Positions 45,409 to 62,098 of a stretch of 64,000 bases of DNA are shown here, piece by piece; position 1 is the first letter of the stretch; every line of letters starts with the position of its first letter. Origin of the DNA: Epiperipatus broadwayi. Taxonomy: Eukaryota; Onychophora; Udeonychophora; Euonychophora; Peripatidae. The notes under the pieces are model-generated. The model had not been told where the DNA came from. It searched no databases and saw only the letters and a program-made list of their open reading frames with translations. The stretch lies in assembly GCA_028023455.1 (NCBI GenBank), contig JAQFVV010006631.1:480374-544373 (forward strand). The letters run 5' to 3'. Position numbers and translations under genes: made by a program.

Positions 45409-48400
45409 TAACCTATCAAAAAGATTACATTTCTAACCTAGTAAGAGACGACTTCATTTCTATTAAATCCCTTCGGAAGCCTAATTCTATTAAAGAGAAT
45501 TCGGACGCTTCCGTCTAGGACGGGTTAGCAAACCCTATATTACTTAATATAGCTCGACGTTTGGTTAGTTATAATAATTCAGCTACAGCGATATGCAGTT
45601 CAGACAGAGATAGAATAAAAAAAAAATTATCATTAATAAAATAAATTAAAAAAAAAAAAAACTAACATTCTTTCTCTATCCAAAACACATTCTCTGAGCT
45701 GTCAGTACTTGCACTGTTCGACAATGATGATGATGATTTCATGTCATTGTTAATATTACTGACTAGAACAAAACATTCATTAATTTGCCAATATGATCTC
45801 AATATTTTATTATTATACAATCAGAAGTTTCAATCTCTTTAGCCATGCCACGCTTGTAATATTGATCATAATGAATCAATTCTTAATTTAAGAGCACTTA
45901 TAATAATGACACTAATCTCAGGGTTCTCTGTTATATTTAATAAAAATGCTCGGCAGTATTGTGTTGTCGCATATGACTGACATTCTGGTCAGCTATAGGA
46001 AACATTTACCTTATTTAAATTCCAGGTGTCTTCATCCACATATCAACTATTATAATATTTAACGAGATGATAACCATATTCAATAACAACGCATAATTTT
46101 GAATAATACAGCCATTTTATCCAGAATCTCAGTCGGAATGATGAAAAGACAAGGGTGCTTTTGTGTCCTTCCATCATCCATGACAACACAATAATTTAAC
46201 TAAGATTTATTACTTAGACACTTCACTTAAATGTGTATGGAACAATGTGCAACCAAAACCTACTAGTTTGGGAATAAAGTGATTTTACACACACATAAAA
46301 TAAAATGACTTGGTCTGAAGTTTCCAATTCCATAAATAATTCTTATTAAATTAAAATATAATGAAATATTCTGATCTGCTTACAATTGTCTATATGGTGT
46401 ATTGAATTTGAGATTTCATAAATGATTTTGGACTCAAGAAAAGTATTGCAAGTATTATGCAAATACACTTTTATTTAGCACACAAGAAAAATGACTCAAG
46501 ACAACTTGTAACAAGACTATAATTTATTATTAAATTTTAACAAGATTATGATTTATTATTATAATTTAACAAAACTATCCTTTATGATTAACATAATAAA
46601 CAAACATATACAATTTATTCGATCCCATATGGATAAAACAAAATATAACTAACATTAATTTGTCTATACTTTTAGACTTGGATTCGAACTACTTCTTCAT
46701 CTTCTTTTTACATTTATGCAAATTGAATATAACAAAATAAATATTATTATCGATACATTAACTCATCCGTTTAGTGTATCTTATATGAATGGCTGCTTAA
46801 CTTTATTAACTAACTATTTGTTTCAAAATAAAAATAATCTGATTCTAGGCAATGCGTACAAACGATTTTTATTATCATATCTTTAATTAAATGATAGTTT
46901 TTATTTAGACAACTTATTATAGTTTATGGGTTATTTATCAGAAGTTACACTTATTATTTTAATATTTACCTTAATAACAACTGAAGTTGTTATACACATT
47001 GTATTCCTCAGTATAAGTTATATTGTGAGTGCTACTTAATAATTAACCCGAATTAAACCTAGTATTTGAACCCTCCATTGGAAAATAAAGATTTCTAAAT
47101 CACGCAATTGTAAACTTACTCTCTCCATTGACTTACGTGTGGATTACCAGCACTATTCTGCCGCACAATCCAGACATTGATCATATATACTAGCATGCTA
47201 TTTTTACTAAATGTATTTTGAGGAATTAACCTCCAATATACCCGTTATCTTGCCATAACTTTCTAAACAAAACACAATAATCAACACCTTCCATGGTGGA
47301 ATTATCTCTATTTTCTCATGAGGAATATGGAATAACACTGAAGGTCTGCAGAGTTAACTACTATATTAAAATAGTTTGGTGGGTCCTTGCCTCTTACTTG
47401 GGCATAATAGGAACACACACCAAATATAATCCTCTCCTGGGATTTTAACGAATGAAATACACTAAATACAATATAAATTACTGATCGTCCTAACTCTGAG
47501 GAGCGATCACTTGGGTTATAAACATACCCAAATACTAGATTTATCTATTCCCCTCATGGAAAATAAAGCTTTTGGGGAGATCATTTTCCATCCCACAAAA
47601 TAAAGACATTACAATTATTACTTATGCAAATCTTAAGCATATACCAATGGTATATCAGGGCAAGAAAAGCAAATACACTAATTACACTAAATTTATGTTC
47701 CGGGGTATACTTAGATCAACGTCTGAAATCAATGGATAACACAGAATAAACCATAATAATTTTCACCTTTGCCAAAGAAAAATTCAACAAGTAATTGGTA
47801 TTATAGTATCTTGAACTAAATCAAGTGAATACGTTAATAAAGAATAATTGGGAATAAGTTCATCAATTAACATAGTATAAATTTGTTTCAAACTTTTAAA
47901 TAAGTAATATCCTATATAGCACTTCTCTTTAATTACTTCTGATAATTTTAACTAGATATTTTACCTATTAAGTATCTAAATTTTTCTACTTTTACGCATC
48001 TAACATATAAATTTATCCCCATAATTGCATATCATAAGTAAACACATTTTATAAAAAAAAAATTTTTTTTTTTTTTTTTCATGTCAAATATAAATTTAAC
48101 CTAGAATAATTACAGGAAAACATACCTTTATGATTACAAGGTCATTTAAATATTCCTTGACTATACAGCCTTTAACCTGTTGATATAAAAAAAAATACAC
48201 ATAATTTTACAAATTAAAAAAAAAAACATTACTTAACAAGTGCTTATTATCTCACTAGAAAAATGTTTTCCGTTGGGCAATTTATCCAGATGAAGAACTT
48301 GATCCATTCGTAGTTCACGAAGCACATTTAAAATAAGAAACACATTTTATTATTTCATTTATATAAAAATTGCCTCCATTCTGGTGCAATTAATAAATTA

Positions 48401-49957
48401 GGCAAAGAAAACATAGCAGCGTTGGATGTTAACTCTTCCTTGAATTAACTGATATAATTTTTTGGATCCAAGAAAACAATACATATTTTAACATGACGAA
48501 TATTTGACGATATACGATCACATATACAATTCTTTCCTTTTTACTATTGGTGATACGTATCATTTTTAGCTAGCTGGCTTATGAATAAAATAATGCGCCA
48601 ATTTTCCAAAATACTATTATTATAAGGACTGCAGCTGACTTACGTGGATATGAAGTTTTAACGACTCAAATTGATGTATAATATAACATATTATATTATG
48701 GTTATAATTAAGTCACTAATGTTTGTAGTTTTTATTCCTACTCTAGGAATTGTAATTTGTCTTTAATAAGGAATTCTCCGTAAAATGCACACATACAAAT
48801 TTTCCGATATTTGCCTTGAGAAAATTTATATTTTCTTTTTAAAAAATATACAGGTGCAGAAGTAAATATCATTGATCATTAATATTATTTTTAGATAATT
48901 TTCAGTGAATAAAACTTATTTTAACGTGGGGAACTTACATTATTTTCAAAGCAGACACTTTCTTTTAGAAAGAGCGCGAAATTTTATAGTTAACTTTCCT
49001 TGGCTTTTATAATATGTCTTTTAATTATAATTTTTCTTTTATACCACGAAAAGATTATTAAATAAGGTAAAGTTAACAAATAATTGATTATTTCCTGGAA
49101 ATTACTTATATTACTTCTTTTAAACATAATGACATTTTCCGTGATTGCTGTAGTCAATACGGTCATTTTGAACTTTAGCCAAAGATAGTATATTTTTGCG
49201 TATAAAAAGCTTTAAAATAGGTAGATGGCAATAGAAAACAGAATATCTTATCAAATAGGATTAGCCACTCATGATATTATTAAAAATTTACTTGACTTAT
49301 ATTTATTTCTGCAATAAAAAAATTTGTTACCGAATTTCAGTACTGCTTCCTCCTTGTAAAACTAAAGTCAGACTAAACTTTCTTCAAAATTTGGCAGTCT
49401 TCTTTTAGCGACCTCTTACAGAAAAATAATCATTTAATTATACATAAACAAAGGAAAGGAAAAAAAAAACTTATTACAGTCATATATTTTTCCGTATGAT
49501 TTAAATGGATTACAAAGTAATTTGACAAATAATGAAAAATAATAAATACATTTAATTAACAATGTTTATTAGTGATGTATAATTCTGTATACATTATTAT
49601 CTAAAATAATTTAAAAATTACCAGAAGTTATTGTGCGTTATGTTAAGATACTCATCTACTCTCCCCCTCTACCCATCCAAAATCAATTACTGTTTATAAT
49701 ATGTGCTTTTATACTATATTAAATTGCTCTTATTGTTAATATTTTAATTAAATTATTCATGCTCTTCTTCAAAATGACATCAAATTACTAAATTTATTAG
49801 TTATTTGCTTAAAACACGTTACAGTGAGTAAGTAGCATATTTTATTAATCACTTAATATTATTATTATTTTACTTTTTTATTTCCTAGAAAAGGATAGCA
49901 TTGTTTTCCTGTGGAAACAATGCTAAATAAACCAAGTGTCAATAACACTAGGTTACA
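45407..49957. mobile_element. 4.55 kb insertion within the (AT)n of LTR B (unclassified)
   Basis: LTR B is interrupted exactly here, so this is an insertion. The ends are TCTAACCTA and TAGGTTACA, an imperfect inverted pair (complement of the right end is TGTAACCTA), with (AT)n on both sides. The left end has strong hairpins (GGAAGC...GCTTCC, 45474-45511); near the right end is a perfect 10 bp hairpin AGCATTGTTT/AAACAATGCT. No reading frame reaches 60 codons and no internal repeat was seen. The TGTAAC...GTTACA-like ends resemble the LTRs of this window, but a solo LTR of this length would be unusual. Confidence 0.6.
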
Positions 49958-50083
49958 ATATATATGAGTTTAGATGATGTTTAATTTCAATTTTTAATTC
50001 TTAAACAAAAGAAGTTTTTATTTGCGAAGTTTTCTTTTTTCGTGTTTAATAAAAAAAAATAATGTACGTGTTTGCCCGTTACA
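49958..50083 (-). repeat. LTR B, left part
   Basis: Resumes LTR B with GAGTTTAGATGATGTTTAAT and ends GCCCGTTACA, as at the end of LTR A. It is joined to an internal region on its right. Confidence 0.8.
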
Positions 50084-50792
50084 TATCAGTAAACTTGCTT
50101 TAAAAAAATGAACAAAAAATATTTTACTTAGGGTTAGTAATTACGGTACACAATTAACGAAAACATTTACAAAAACATTCGGTTAGTAATTTTTAGAAAG
50201 ATTATATACAAAAAAAATGTTGACTATCATTTTCCAAAGACTATTTATGTCTACGCCTCCTCCCCCCAAGCATTCTATTTTTTATACATTTATTTTTACA
50301 CACAGCATGACAGCAAAGTTTGTAAATTATTTATTTAAGAAGGTTGCACTGAGGAAAATATGTTTTAAGAAATAATGGGTTTAAACGTATTTATTTGCAG
50401 CACAATTATAAATACCACTAACTTATTTATGACTGATTGAAATGCATACATAGGGTTACACTGAAGTAATTCCCAAATTTACTCATCATAAGATACCACA
50501 TTTTGATCATAAATTTATGTGGCTATGCACGCCTATTCATGTTAAAGCATAATATATATTAACAAAAAAAAAACATATTAATTGCAATGTTTTGACTTTC
50601 TTTTTATCAAAACACAATTTAAAATTATTAATATTTTCTCATGTTTAATATATGTGCAATTTCTTTCTGGCAACGCTTTTATAAGATTTAACATATACAG
50701 CTTTATGTAAATAGATAAGAATATTTCATTTTGAAAAAAATTGCTCAGGGTACTGGTGATTTATTAAAGATCGACCCAAGTTGGGTTGCCAG
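50084..50792 (-). mobile_element. Internal region 2 of non-autonomous LTR element (709 bp)
   Basis: Homologous along its length to 42629-43344, with the same primer-site-like edge (minus strand TGGCAACCCAACTTGGGTCG). Small indels break any frame shared with the first copy. Confidence 0.7.
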
Positions 50793-52606
<1,814 letters not shown>

Positions 52607-52965
52607 ACCAGAAACCCATTCATGTAAGAAACATACAGCAAGGTATACATGTAAGTATGTGCTTCCTAAAGACACATTTGCCATGCTAAATATAATAATA
52701 TTAACTAATAATTTAGAGTACGCATTGTTCTATAGTTATGTTCCATAATACTACCATCCAACATTACATAATTAGCATTCTTGAAACATGCTAAAGGGAA
52801 TACTTAAAGCAATGTAATTTATTAACAAATCTGTACAGTTTATAATACAACTAAAATAAAGCTAAAACATATCAGAGACTAAAGCAATACATATAGTATG
52901 CTTTATAACTCATTCTTGCATTTATTAACTAATTAGTATAATAGCTTGCAAACCCAGTTCTAACA

Positions 52966-54622
<1,657 letters not shown>

Positions 54623-56766
54623 TGTAACGGGCACAGATGTTGTTACATTGTTGTTTTTTTTATTAGTAAACATGAAAAAAATAAAAATTCACCAATAAAA
54701 ACTTCTTTTTTAAGAATTAAAAAAAAAAAATCATCTTAAACTCACATATATATAAAATCACACAGATAAATAATCATTAAAATAAAACTTTATTAAAGAA
54801 AAAGTATTTTAAAACTAAATTTTCAGAAAAGGTTTAGAGATAAAAATATATGTTTAAGTTTGAAAACAGATTAATTAATCTTTTGTAAAATGGAAATGAT
54901 TATTTTAATTAGTAAACTAGCCTTGGGCATCTAAAATGTATAAGCAACAGTCAGATAAGAAAACAATAGGAACAGAATGGTCAATGAGAGAAATTCATCG
55001 GGGAAATCGGACCTCAGTAGGAGGATCATCATCAACGATGACGTAACGTCCATTGGATCCTAAAGTTATGTATAAAAGAAAAAATTTGGAAATAAAAAGT
55101 GATTTGGTTTAATTAATTAGAAGGAGGAGATGTGACTATATGTGTTAGTGCAGAGTTGAAGGAGAAGGGATTGAAAAGACGAACTCTTCAATCCCTTCAG
55201 TTGTTAAAAAAAAAGAAATGAAACATCACTTTTCTTATACTGAGGACAACAGGATCATTGGGGGATTTAATGTGGATTCCAAATGGCAAGCAATAGATAA
55301 AAGGAACATTTTGAAATCATAAGAACTTTTTGAACTCTCAGCTTTAAATATAAATAATTTATGAATATTTCTAAACAAAAGAACTCTAAATACTAAACAT
55401 TTCAATATTTATAAATATAAAAATTTCCTATCTGACTAAAGTATTTAAAATGTTATTTGATGTATTTCTTTTGTAAAATCATTTCCATTTATATTTTTTT
55501 TTGTTCTTTAAGTTTTATTATGATTTCTGTTTTCCGATAAATTAAAATATATCAATGTTAAACTTAAGTCGGGCATGAATGACTGTATAGATTTGTAAAG
55601 TTATATTAGGAGAGGGTAATCTTAGGTTATTTGTTTCGTAGTTAAATTGGTTCAATGGATTGGATATATTGGTGTAGTTAGTAGATGTAATGCAAGATTC
55701 GCTATGGGCAGAATCGTTTGTATACACCGCACTCACCCGTTTGCCTATGGAAGGAATTATAAGTCGGAGACCGCAGTTCCTTTATATGGAGTTTTTTTAT
55801 TGCTCTTTTTGTCAGATAGACGTAGTATTCCTATCTGACAAGAGGCAATTTCTTCTCTTAACTTTTTGTGCTGCTGTATTTCATATATTGAATACATCGA
55901 TATAACAGATGAATTGGTGTTAGTTCGATGCGAACTTTTGGCCTAGGGTTAAATAAGGATAGAATTTTTTTTTTCAAATGCAAATCTATGTAGTCTATTC
56001 ATACTCGACACTAAATAAAAATGCATTAAATTTAAGTTGTTTATAGACGCTTGCATGGATTGGTTATCGGTTAATTATGTTTGGGTATTCACATTTGATC
56101 AGAATATATAGACATTCAATAAAGAATGATACCTTACTGTGAGTATCTAAAATGTATTTATTTGGATGTCTTTTAATTTATTGGTGTCAATGCAAGCATC
56201 TTATATGTGAATGCTAATGGGTTACTTATAAATTTCCCTCTGCAATTGATGGTATCAATGACTTTATATTTTGAGCGTTTATGTTTATTTTGAAATGTCT
56301 TTAACTGTGAAATCTATGTAACCGATCTATACTCAACATGTTTTAAAACAAACTTTTTTAAATCCATTTGTGCAAACTAATAATAGTATAAAATTTAAAA
56401 GGTAAATTAAAAATCTAAAATAAAAGTTAAAAATAAAGTTAAATGTTAAAGTAAACATATTAAAATAAAAATGTTAAATGTTATATATATGTGTGCGAAA
56501 ATAAATTTTTGTATGTTAATTACTGGCAGTGGCTTATTTTATTTATTTTTTTAATATTGAAATATAATTAGATATTATATTATTAAATCTCTGCTACTCC
56601 CTGAGCTAGTGACATGGGCTAATGACTGGATATCAAAATATATAAAAAAAAAATAATTTTTTTTTACTTATGTATCTGCCTATTTTATAATTTTTTCTAG
56701 GTTCAAATGCCTAGATGGCGCCCTGTAGTGCAGATTACGTTAAGCTCTTTCTCCGGATCATTATAA
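54623..56766 (+). repeat. Solo LTR (copy D) of the tandem-element family, opposite orientation
   Basis: Starts TGTAACGGGCACAGATGTTG, ends CTCCGGATCATTATAA, and is flanked by (AT)n on both sides. It is the reverse complement of LTRs A to C, more diverged, with its own changes at 55230-55450. No internal region or second LTR adjoins it, so it is a solo LTR. Frames at 55542-55905 are not kept in the other copies. Confidence 0.75.
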
Positions 56767-57107
56767 TATATATATATAGAGTTGAATAAAACTACTCATC
56801 TCACATGTGATATAAATTTAACATATATTCACAAATCAGGAAATATTTTATTAAAACTACATTTTATAAATACTTATTAATGGGTGAGTATATACTAATT
56901 TTATAATACATGGGTGAAGTGCAGTTTCTTTCCAATATATTATATAAACAAGAATTATATATATATTAAAATAAAATAAGGAATGAGAATTCAGACACTA
57001 AAAAAATTACTACAATTGTATACTAATCTAAAATTTAAATAAAATGAACTAAATTTACAATAATTTAATTAATGCATAACAGAGTATGGAGAAAGGAACA
57101 TGTTCTA

Positions 57108-57112
<5 letters not shown>

Positions 57113-57182
<70 letters not shown>
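57113..57182. repeat. (AT)n microsatellite
   Basis: About 35 uninterrupted TA units; no element edge is recognisable on either side. Confidence 0.95.
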
Positions 57183-57185
<3 letters not shown>

Positions 57186-57359
57186 AAATTAAGAAATTTA
57201 AAAACTTATAATGGAATCTCATATGTAATGTAGCTATTATGGATTAATTTCTTAGAGATTATCATTTTTAATATATTTTTTAAATTATATATTAAATATG
57301 TAGATAATTTTTTATTTAGTGTTGATAATAATAAATTGTATTTTTTGTTGATGGATTGA

Positions 57360-57990
57360 ATAGTTTCACAACATTAGAAATATTGATTTGCTATACAAAA
57401 TATGTAAAATATGACATGCCATTATGAAAATCCCAAATGTTACTTTAAATACTGACAAAACATTCACCAAATTACAAAAATAGTCTAAAATATTATCAAA
57501 AAACCAACAGTATAGTGCAATATAAAAAAGGAATTGTTGTGATGAAACAATCAATTTTTTGTTCTACCTTTTTTTATGGTGGAAAACAATTTTGGCCATA
57601 GAGGAGGCATAAAATACCCCCCCTACAAAAAAAAACATTTACTTAACATGTGATTGTGCATTTTTAACAATACTAAAAATATGACTTTGACCAAAAATTT
57701 CAATCTTAAAAAGTACATTTTTAATAACAGTAAAAATATTGATTTGTCATACAAGAATATTTAAAGATGTAATTATAAATTCATTTAATGCATATGACAT
57801 GCCTTTATGCAAATCCAAAATGTTAATTTAAATATTAAAAAAAAACAATCACTAAATTATGAAAATAGTCAAAAATATTATAAAGAAAACCTTAAAGCTA
57901 TCATATAATATATAATAGGAATTGTCATAATGAAACAATCAATTTTTCTGTTGTAATTTATTTTAGGTGGATCAACATTTTTTGTCCCAA
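57360..57990. repeat. Degenerate ~360 bp tandem duplication next to Merlin relic
   Basis: 57360-57600 and 57720-57990 share, in the same order, phrases such as AATATTGATTTG, TGACATGCC, ATGAAACAATCAATTTTT and GGTGGA, with indels. It may be part of the transposon's noncoding sequence. Short frames inside are incidental. Confidence 0.6.
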
Positions 57991-58219
57991 AATGGAAACT
58001 TAAACTAAAAACTTTCACCCCAAAATGGGTAGTTACTTTACGTGTTATTATGAAATATGATTTTTTTCTACAGTACAGCTTATTGGACAGTATTCCACCT
58101 GAATGGAATTTCCCCCAAAAATGGTAAGAAATAAATGTATTTTTTACAAACAAAAAAAAAAAATATTAAAAAAATAAAGAAATATAAATGACAACATTTT
58201 TATTGATTTTTCATTCTGG

Positions 58220-59000
58220 CAGACAAATTTATTTGATGTCGGTCAGTATGCAAATGAAGGCATCTTCATCATTATAAAATCTCTGCCACATAAATTTGGT
58301 CAAATGTGAAGCTAGATGTTGCTATGATGTTCCTCACTGTCACTTTTTATGCCATTTCACTGAACGCCAGAGCATTTTAAAATTTTGTGTGTAAACCCCG
58401 ATTTCTGGATTCACAAAATTATATTTGCGTTCACACAAAAATGATCATTAGCAGCATTTTTCAATCATCACTTTTATAGATCTTCCAACAATCCAAATAA
58501 ATGTTGGAACTCTCTTCCACATTTTGTTTGATGGCTGCGATCAGATTTTTCACTGTCCTATCATTAATTTTAATGATAAAAGACTTGTCACTCTCCCTAC
58601 ATAAGCGACCAAACATATACTGTTGAGGAAGAATCCATCTGGCTTGCTTTTTCTTTTTGAGATAAGTCACTTGTCAATTTCTACGATTTTGTTAGGGCTT
58701 CCAATTTCAAGTGTTTCTTGTTGTAGCATGGCAGTTGTACAAATTTCCCACATATAGTTATTACAATTAACTATGGTTTTATCTGCTACACCAACCTCTA
58801 TTTTTTCCCACTCTGTAGACCTTAATTTGTTAACCCAATCATTGTTAGGATTGAAAATATTAAACAATTCAATAATGTTCCATTATGAATGCCAATTTTA
58901 CAGTTATGTTCTCAAACATTACAACACCAGTGCTTGCCAGAGTTGTGATGCAAATGCTTATACTATGTACTTTTGGAAACATTTTTTCAGATGACATATT
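58220..59000 (-). pseudogene. Merlin (IS1016/ISXO2-like) DDE transposase relic
   Basis: Minus-strand frames give consecutive parts of a Merlin-type transposase. 58867-58667: GVADKTIVNCNNYMWEICTT and KIVEIDK, the first catalytic D. 58670-58461 (shifted by one frame): ARWILPQQYMFGRLCRESDK, IKINDRTVKNLIAAIKQN and IYLDCWKIY, the second D. Further down: FVNPEIGVYTQNFKMLWRS and CGRDFIMMKMPSF, the C-terminal end. A decayed Cys-rich N-terminus lies at 58870-59000. At least one frameshift and several stops inactivate it. Merlin elements move by cut and paste; the terminal inverted repeats could not be located. Confidence 0.8.
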
Positions 59001-59657
59001 TACTTATTCTTGAAAATATAATATGGAGTTGATTTCAGTAGGGGGTAGCTTCCAAATTATCATCATTTTGTTCTAGTTAACAAAACAGAACAATTAATTA
59101 GGAAAGTAGGAAAACAAAATCAAAAAAAAAAAAACAGAAAACTACATATACTTACTCACTTAAAATCAAAACAACTATAGTAACTCAAGACTACAAACAA
59201 AGTAAAAATCATTGAATGAAAACTATGAATAAAGCAAAAATGAAAGTGAAATCTGGGCAGTACCTAATTTTAAAATAAAACTATCAATGAAGGAGGTGTC
59301 AGAATGAAATCTGGACAATAACTGAGACTGTCAAAATATCACAAAAATGTTTTGATTTAAGATTGGATAAAATCGCAAGGTTTATTTAACATGAACGTAA
59401 GGTTACACCTTTATTGTGAATATGAAAATATGTATCACCTCCTCTAGGTTCTAATATGTGAGTAGAAATAATAATTATGTATTCTCCGTCAAACCATTTT
59501 ATACAGCTAATAATTATAAACTGAGTGCAACAATATTAACAATCCCATATATTCACCATAAAAAACCAGAATTGTTACATTTGTAAAAATCATGAAATTT
59601 CTATCTTTGGTAATATAGGACAAAATATTCCATGAACTCATTTTTTAACAGATAGAT
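59001..59657. other. A+T-rich spacer, no gene
   Basis: Nothing recognisable beyond short A-runs. Confidence 0.55.
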
Positions 59658-59678
59658 AGGTATATATATATATATATG

Positions 59679-60073
59679 TTAAAATGAAGATTTGCACGGG
59701 TTAAATATATAAAATACATATTTTGCAGGTTTATCCGTGTTAAAAACTTTTAATATTAATATACTGACATTTCGAATTGGTCACACAAGCCATATACAGA
59801 GTTATAAAAGTACGAAACTGTTTAAAAATTTTCTCCCCGTAGAGGTTAATAATGTTAAAACGAAGATTTGCATGGGTTAAATATATAAAATACATATTTT
59901 GCGGGTTCATCCATGTTAAAAACTTTTAATATTAATATACTGATGTTTCAGCTTGGTCACACAAGCCATCCATAGAGTTATATAACTCTGTGGATGGCTT
60001 GTGTGACTTAAGTCGAAACATCAGTATATTAATATTAAAAGTTTTTAACATGGATGAACCTGCAAAATATGTA
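59679..60073. mobile_element. 173 bp direct repeats plus inverted copy with hammerhead-like core
   Basis: A unit beginning GTTAAAAYGAAGATTTGCAY occurs at 59679 and 59852 (173 bp apart). The second is followed at a palindromic centre (AGTTATATAACT, 59977-59988) by an inverted partial copy ending at 60073, where (GATA)n begins. Each unit has GGCTTGTGTGACC, CGAAAC-like and CAGTATATTAATATT phrases in hammerhead order. Repeat length and layout fit Penelope-type terminal repeats or animal retrozymes. Confidence 0.55.
59977..60035 (+). ncRNA. Hammerhead-like motif, one core deviation
   Basis: CTGTGGA (59988-59994; consensus CTGANGA has A at the fourth place), helix II GGCTTG against AAGTC, GAAA at 60015-60018 and triplet ATC ending at 60022. 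AGTATATT after it can pair with ATATAACT before the core, with a bulge. The inverted copies at ~59935-59985 and ~59760-59815 have further core changes. Probably inactive. Confidence 0.4.
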
Positions 60074-60075
60074 TA

Positions 60076-60182
<107 letters not shown>

Positions 60183-60240
60183 AAAGAGATAGATAAATTG
60201 ATCAATAGATATACAGACAATCAGACACATAAGTAGCCTG

Positions 60241-60281
<41 letters not shown>

Positions 60282-60460
60282 AGGCCCAAGAGCATAAATG
60301 AAAGGTGTGAATTAAAGAAGATTAACAACATTTGGAAGAAGCTATTGGAAGAGAAAATAAATTTTAAAACTTCTCAACCAATAGAATTTAAATACGAGGA
60401 GAAAGAAAATGATAAAAACGGTTTTAAATCTCATGTGCATTCTTATGATTTGAAAAAGAG

Positions 60461-60506
60461 GATGCTCTGAGGAAGGTACTTGATATTGTACTGAAACGTC
60501 AGCATT
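60461..60506 (+). ncRNA. Hammerhead ribozyme, minimal Penelope type, intact core
   Basis: All core boxes are present: CTGAGGA (60467-60473), GAAA (60493-60496), and cleavage triplet GTC ending at 60500. Helix I GATGCT (60461-60466)/AGCATT (60501-60506) pairs at all six positions (one G-U). Helix II GGTAC/GTACT has five pairs around a TTGATATT loop. Helix III is a single C-G pair, the extreme short form reported for Penelope-like elements, which are thought to act as dimers. The upstream 60280-60460 reads in fragments like a decayed Penelope C-terminus. Self-cleavage is predicted, not shown. Confidence 0.7.
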
Positions 60507-62042
60507 TAGCTTTTGCACTACACGGAATATCCTGCAAATAGTAATAATAATATGGTATATATATATATATATATATTGATGGATATATAAAACGATTGAT
60601 ATAAGTAAAAAGTGAGTATCCATATGTACCACATAAAATCCTCTTGTTTTGTAGCATAATCCTTAATAATGAAATGCTTGAATAATATATTTTCCTTCCA
60701 ATAAAAGTAAAAATATTCTTATTTTAATATTATTTTCAAAACTAATCCACCCTTTATAATTGTTTATCAAAAACCTGGATTTGTAATCACAAGAATGAAA
60801 TCTATAATTGAAAGCATGGCAGATTATATTTTAGAAAGAAACAAACTTTTGATAGGCGGGGTTTAAATGTCTTTGCACTTTTATTTAATTAGCTTACTTT
60901 AAGTAAGAACAGAAAGCCAATTCTGAGAATTTTTAAAAAATTAAAAGGGTGGATATTAATTGATTAATAACAGTCTCTTTTTTGGAAAGCATTTGGCTGA
61001 AGGTGGTTTCTAACTTCATGAATTAAGGCATGGAAGGTCTGCAGATGAAATTACTCTGTGATGGCTGCATCATGATCACAGGCGTAATGGTCAGTAGACT
61101 TCAGATGGAAAATACTTGTTTTTGCTTTTTATAAATGTACCTTTAAAGGTTTTTTCAATGATATATATTGCAGAAGCTTTGATTATGTGGTAAAACTGAA
61201 CTGAGATCAGACCCATGTAGCTATCTGGCTTGTTAGGCTGAGTTTGAAGACATTACCTGTCTGAAAAATTCATGCTTGCAAACTGATAGAAACTGTTTGC
61301 ATAAACACTTGGAGTCAGTGTTTAGATCTAGTTTCTAACTCTATCCTTCATTGATGATAGCAAATTAGCTTGAAATCAGCTGATCTGAGGGTGGGCAAAC
61401 AAAAGAGATAGTAAATGCTGACTCTTTTGTTGTTTATATAAACAAATGTACACTTGTTCAGTGTTTTTGGTAAAACGCCATCTATTGATCATAAATACAA
61501 GTGATAGCATGTTACGTGAATTTAACTTGTTTTTGTTTTTCATATATATATATAGGTCTTCAATTATATATAGGTGCATTAGTTTGTAAATTAAGAGTGT
61601 TCATCCCTGAAAAGAGATGACTCCAAATTCTCCCTGAGTTTGAATACTATGGTATAATGGAGCTTTAAAAGGGAAATGTAATGAGGATGAACTATTCTAA
61701 ATTGCATCTAAATTTTTTTCCATAAACATTAGCATACTAAAGGTAGATGTGATCATGAGCTAAGTATTTCATTGCACCATCACCAGCATCCTATCTTAAG
61801 ACCTTTGGTTCGTAAATAGTAACATGCACTCTCTTTGTTTTTGTGTCATACATAGTTCTGTTACATCCATAATATATATATATATAGTGCCAGGCATGAT
61901 TAATGTGGCCAAGAACATGATAATGTTAAACAAATTAAAGGCCGAAATTATGTAAAAAGCCATTAAATGGGGGGGGGTATACAATTTACATAATCAAACT
62001 TGTTATAAATTAAGAGAGAGAACTGTGACTATAACATAGACT

Positions 62043-62095
<53 letters not shown>
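60507..62095. other. A+T-rich spacer with short (AT)n and (CA)n(TA)n
   Basis: No protein family is recognised. (AT)n runs lie at 60241-60280, 60555-60576 and 62061-62095, the last preceded by (CA)n. Confidence 0.55.

Positions 62096-62098
<3 letters not shown>

Noticed and set aside
45407-49957. Helitron (5' TC, CTAG near the 3' end, subterminal hairpin)
   Set aside because: CTAG is followed by GTTACA before the (AT)n, so it is not terminal. The ends form an inverted pair, and insertion between A and T does not fit the borders.
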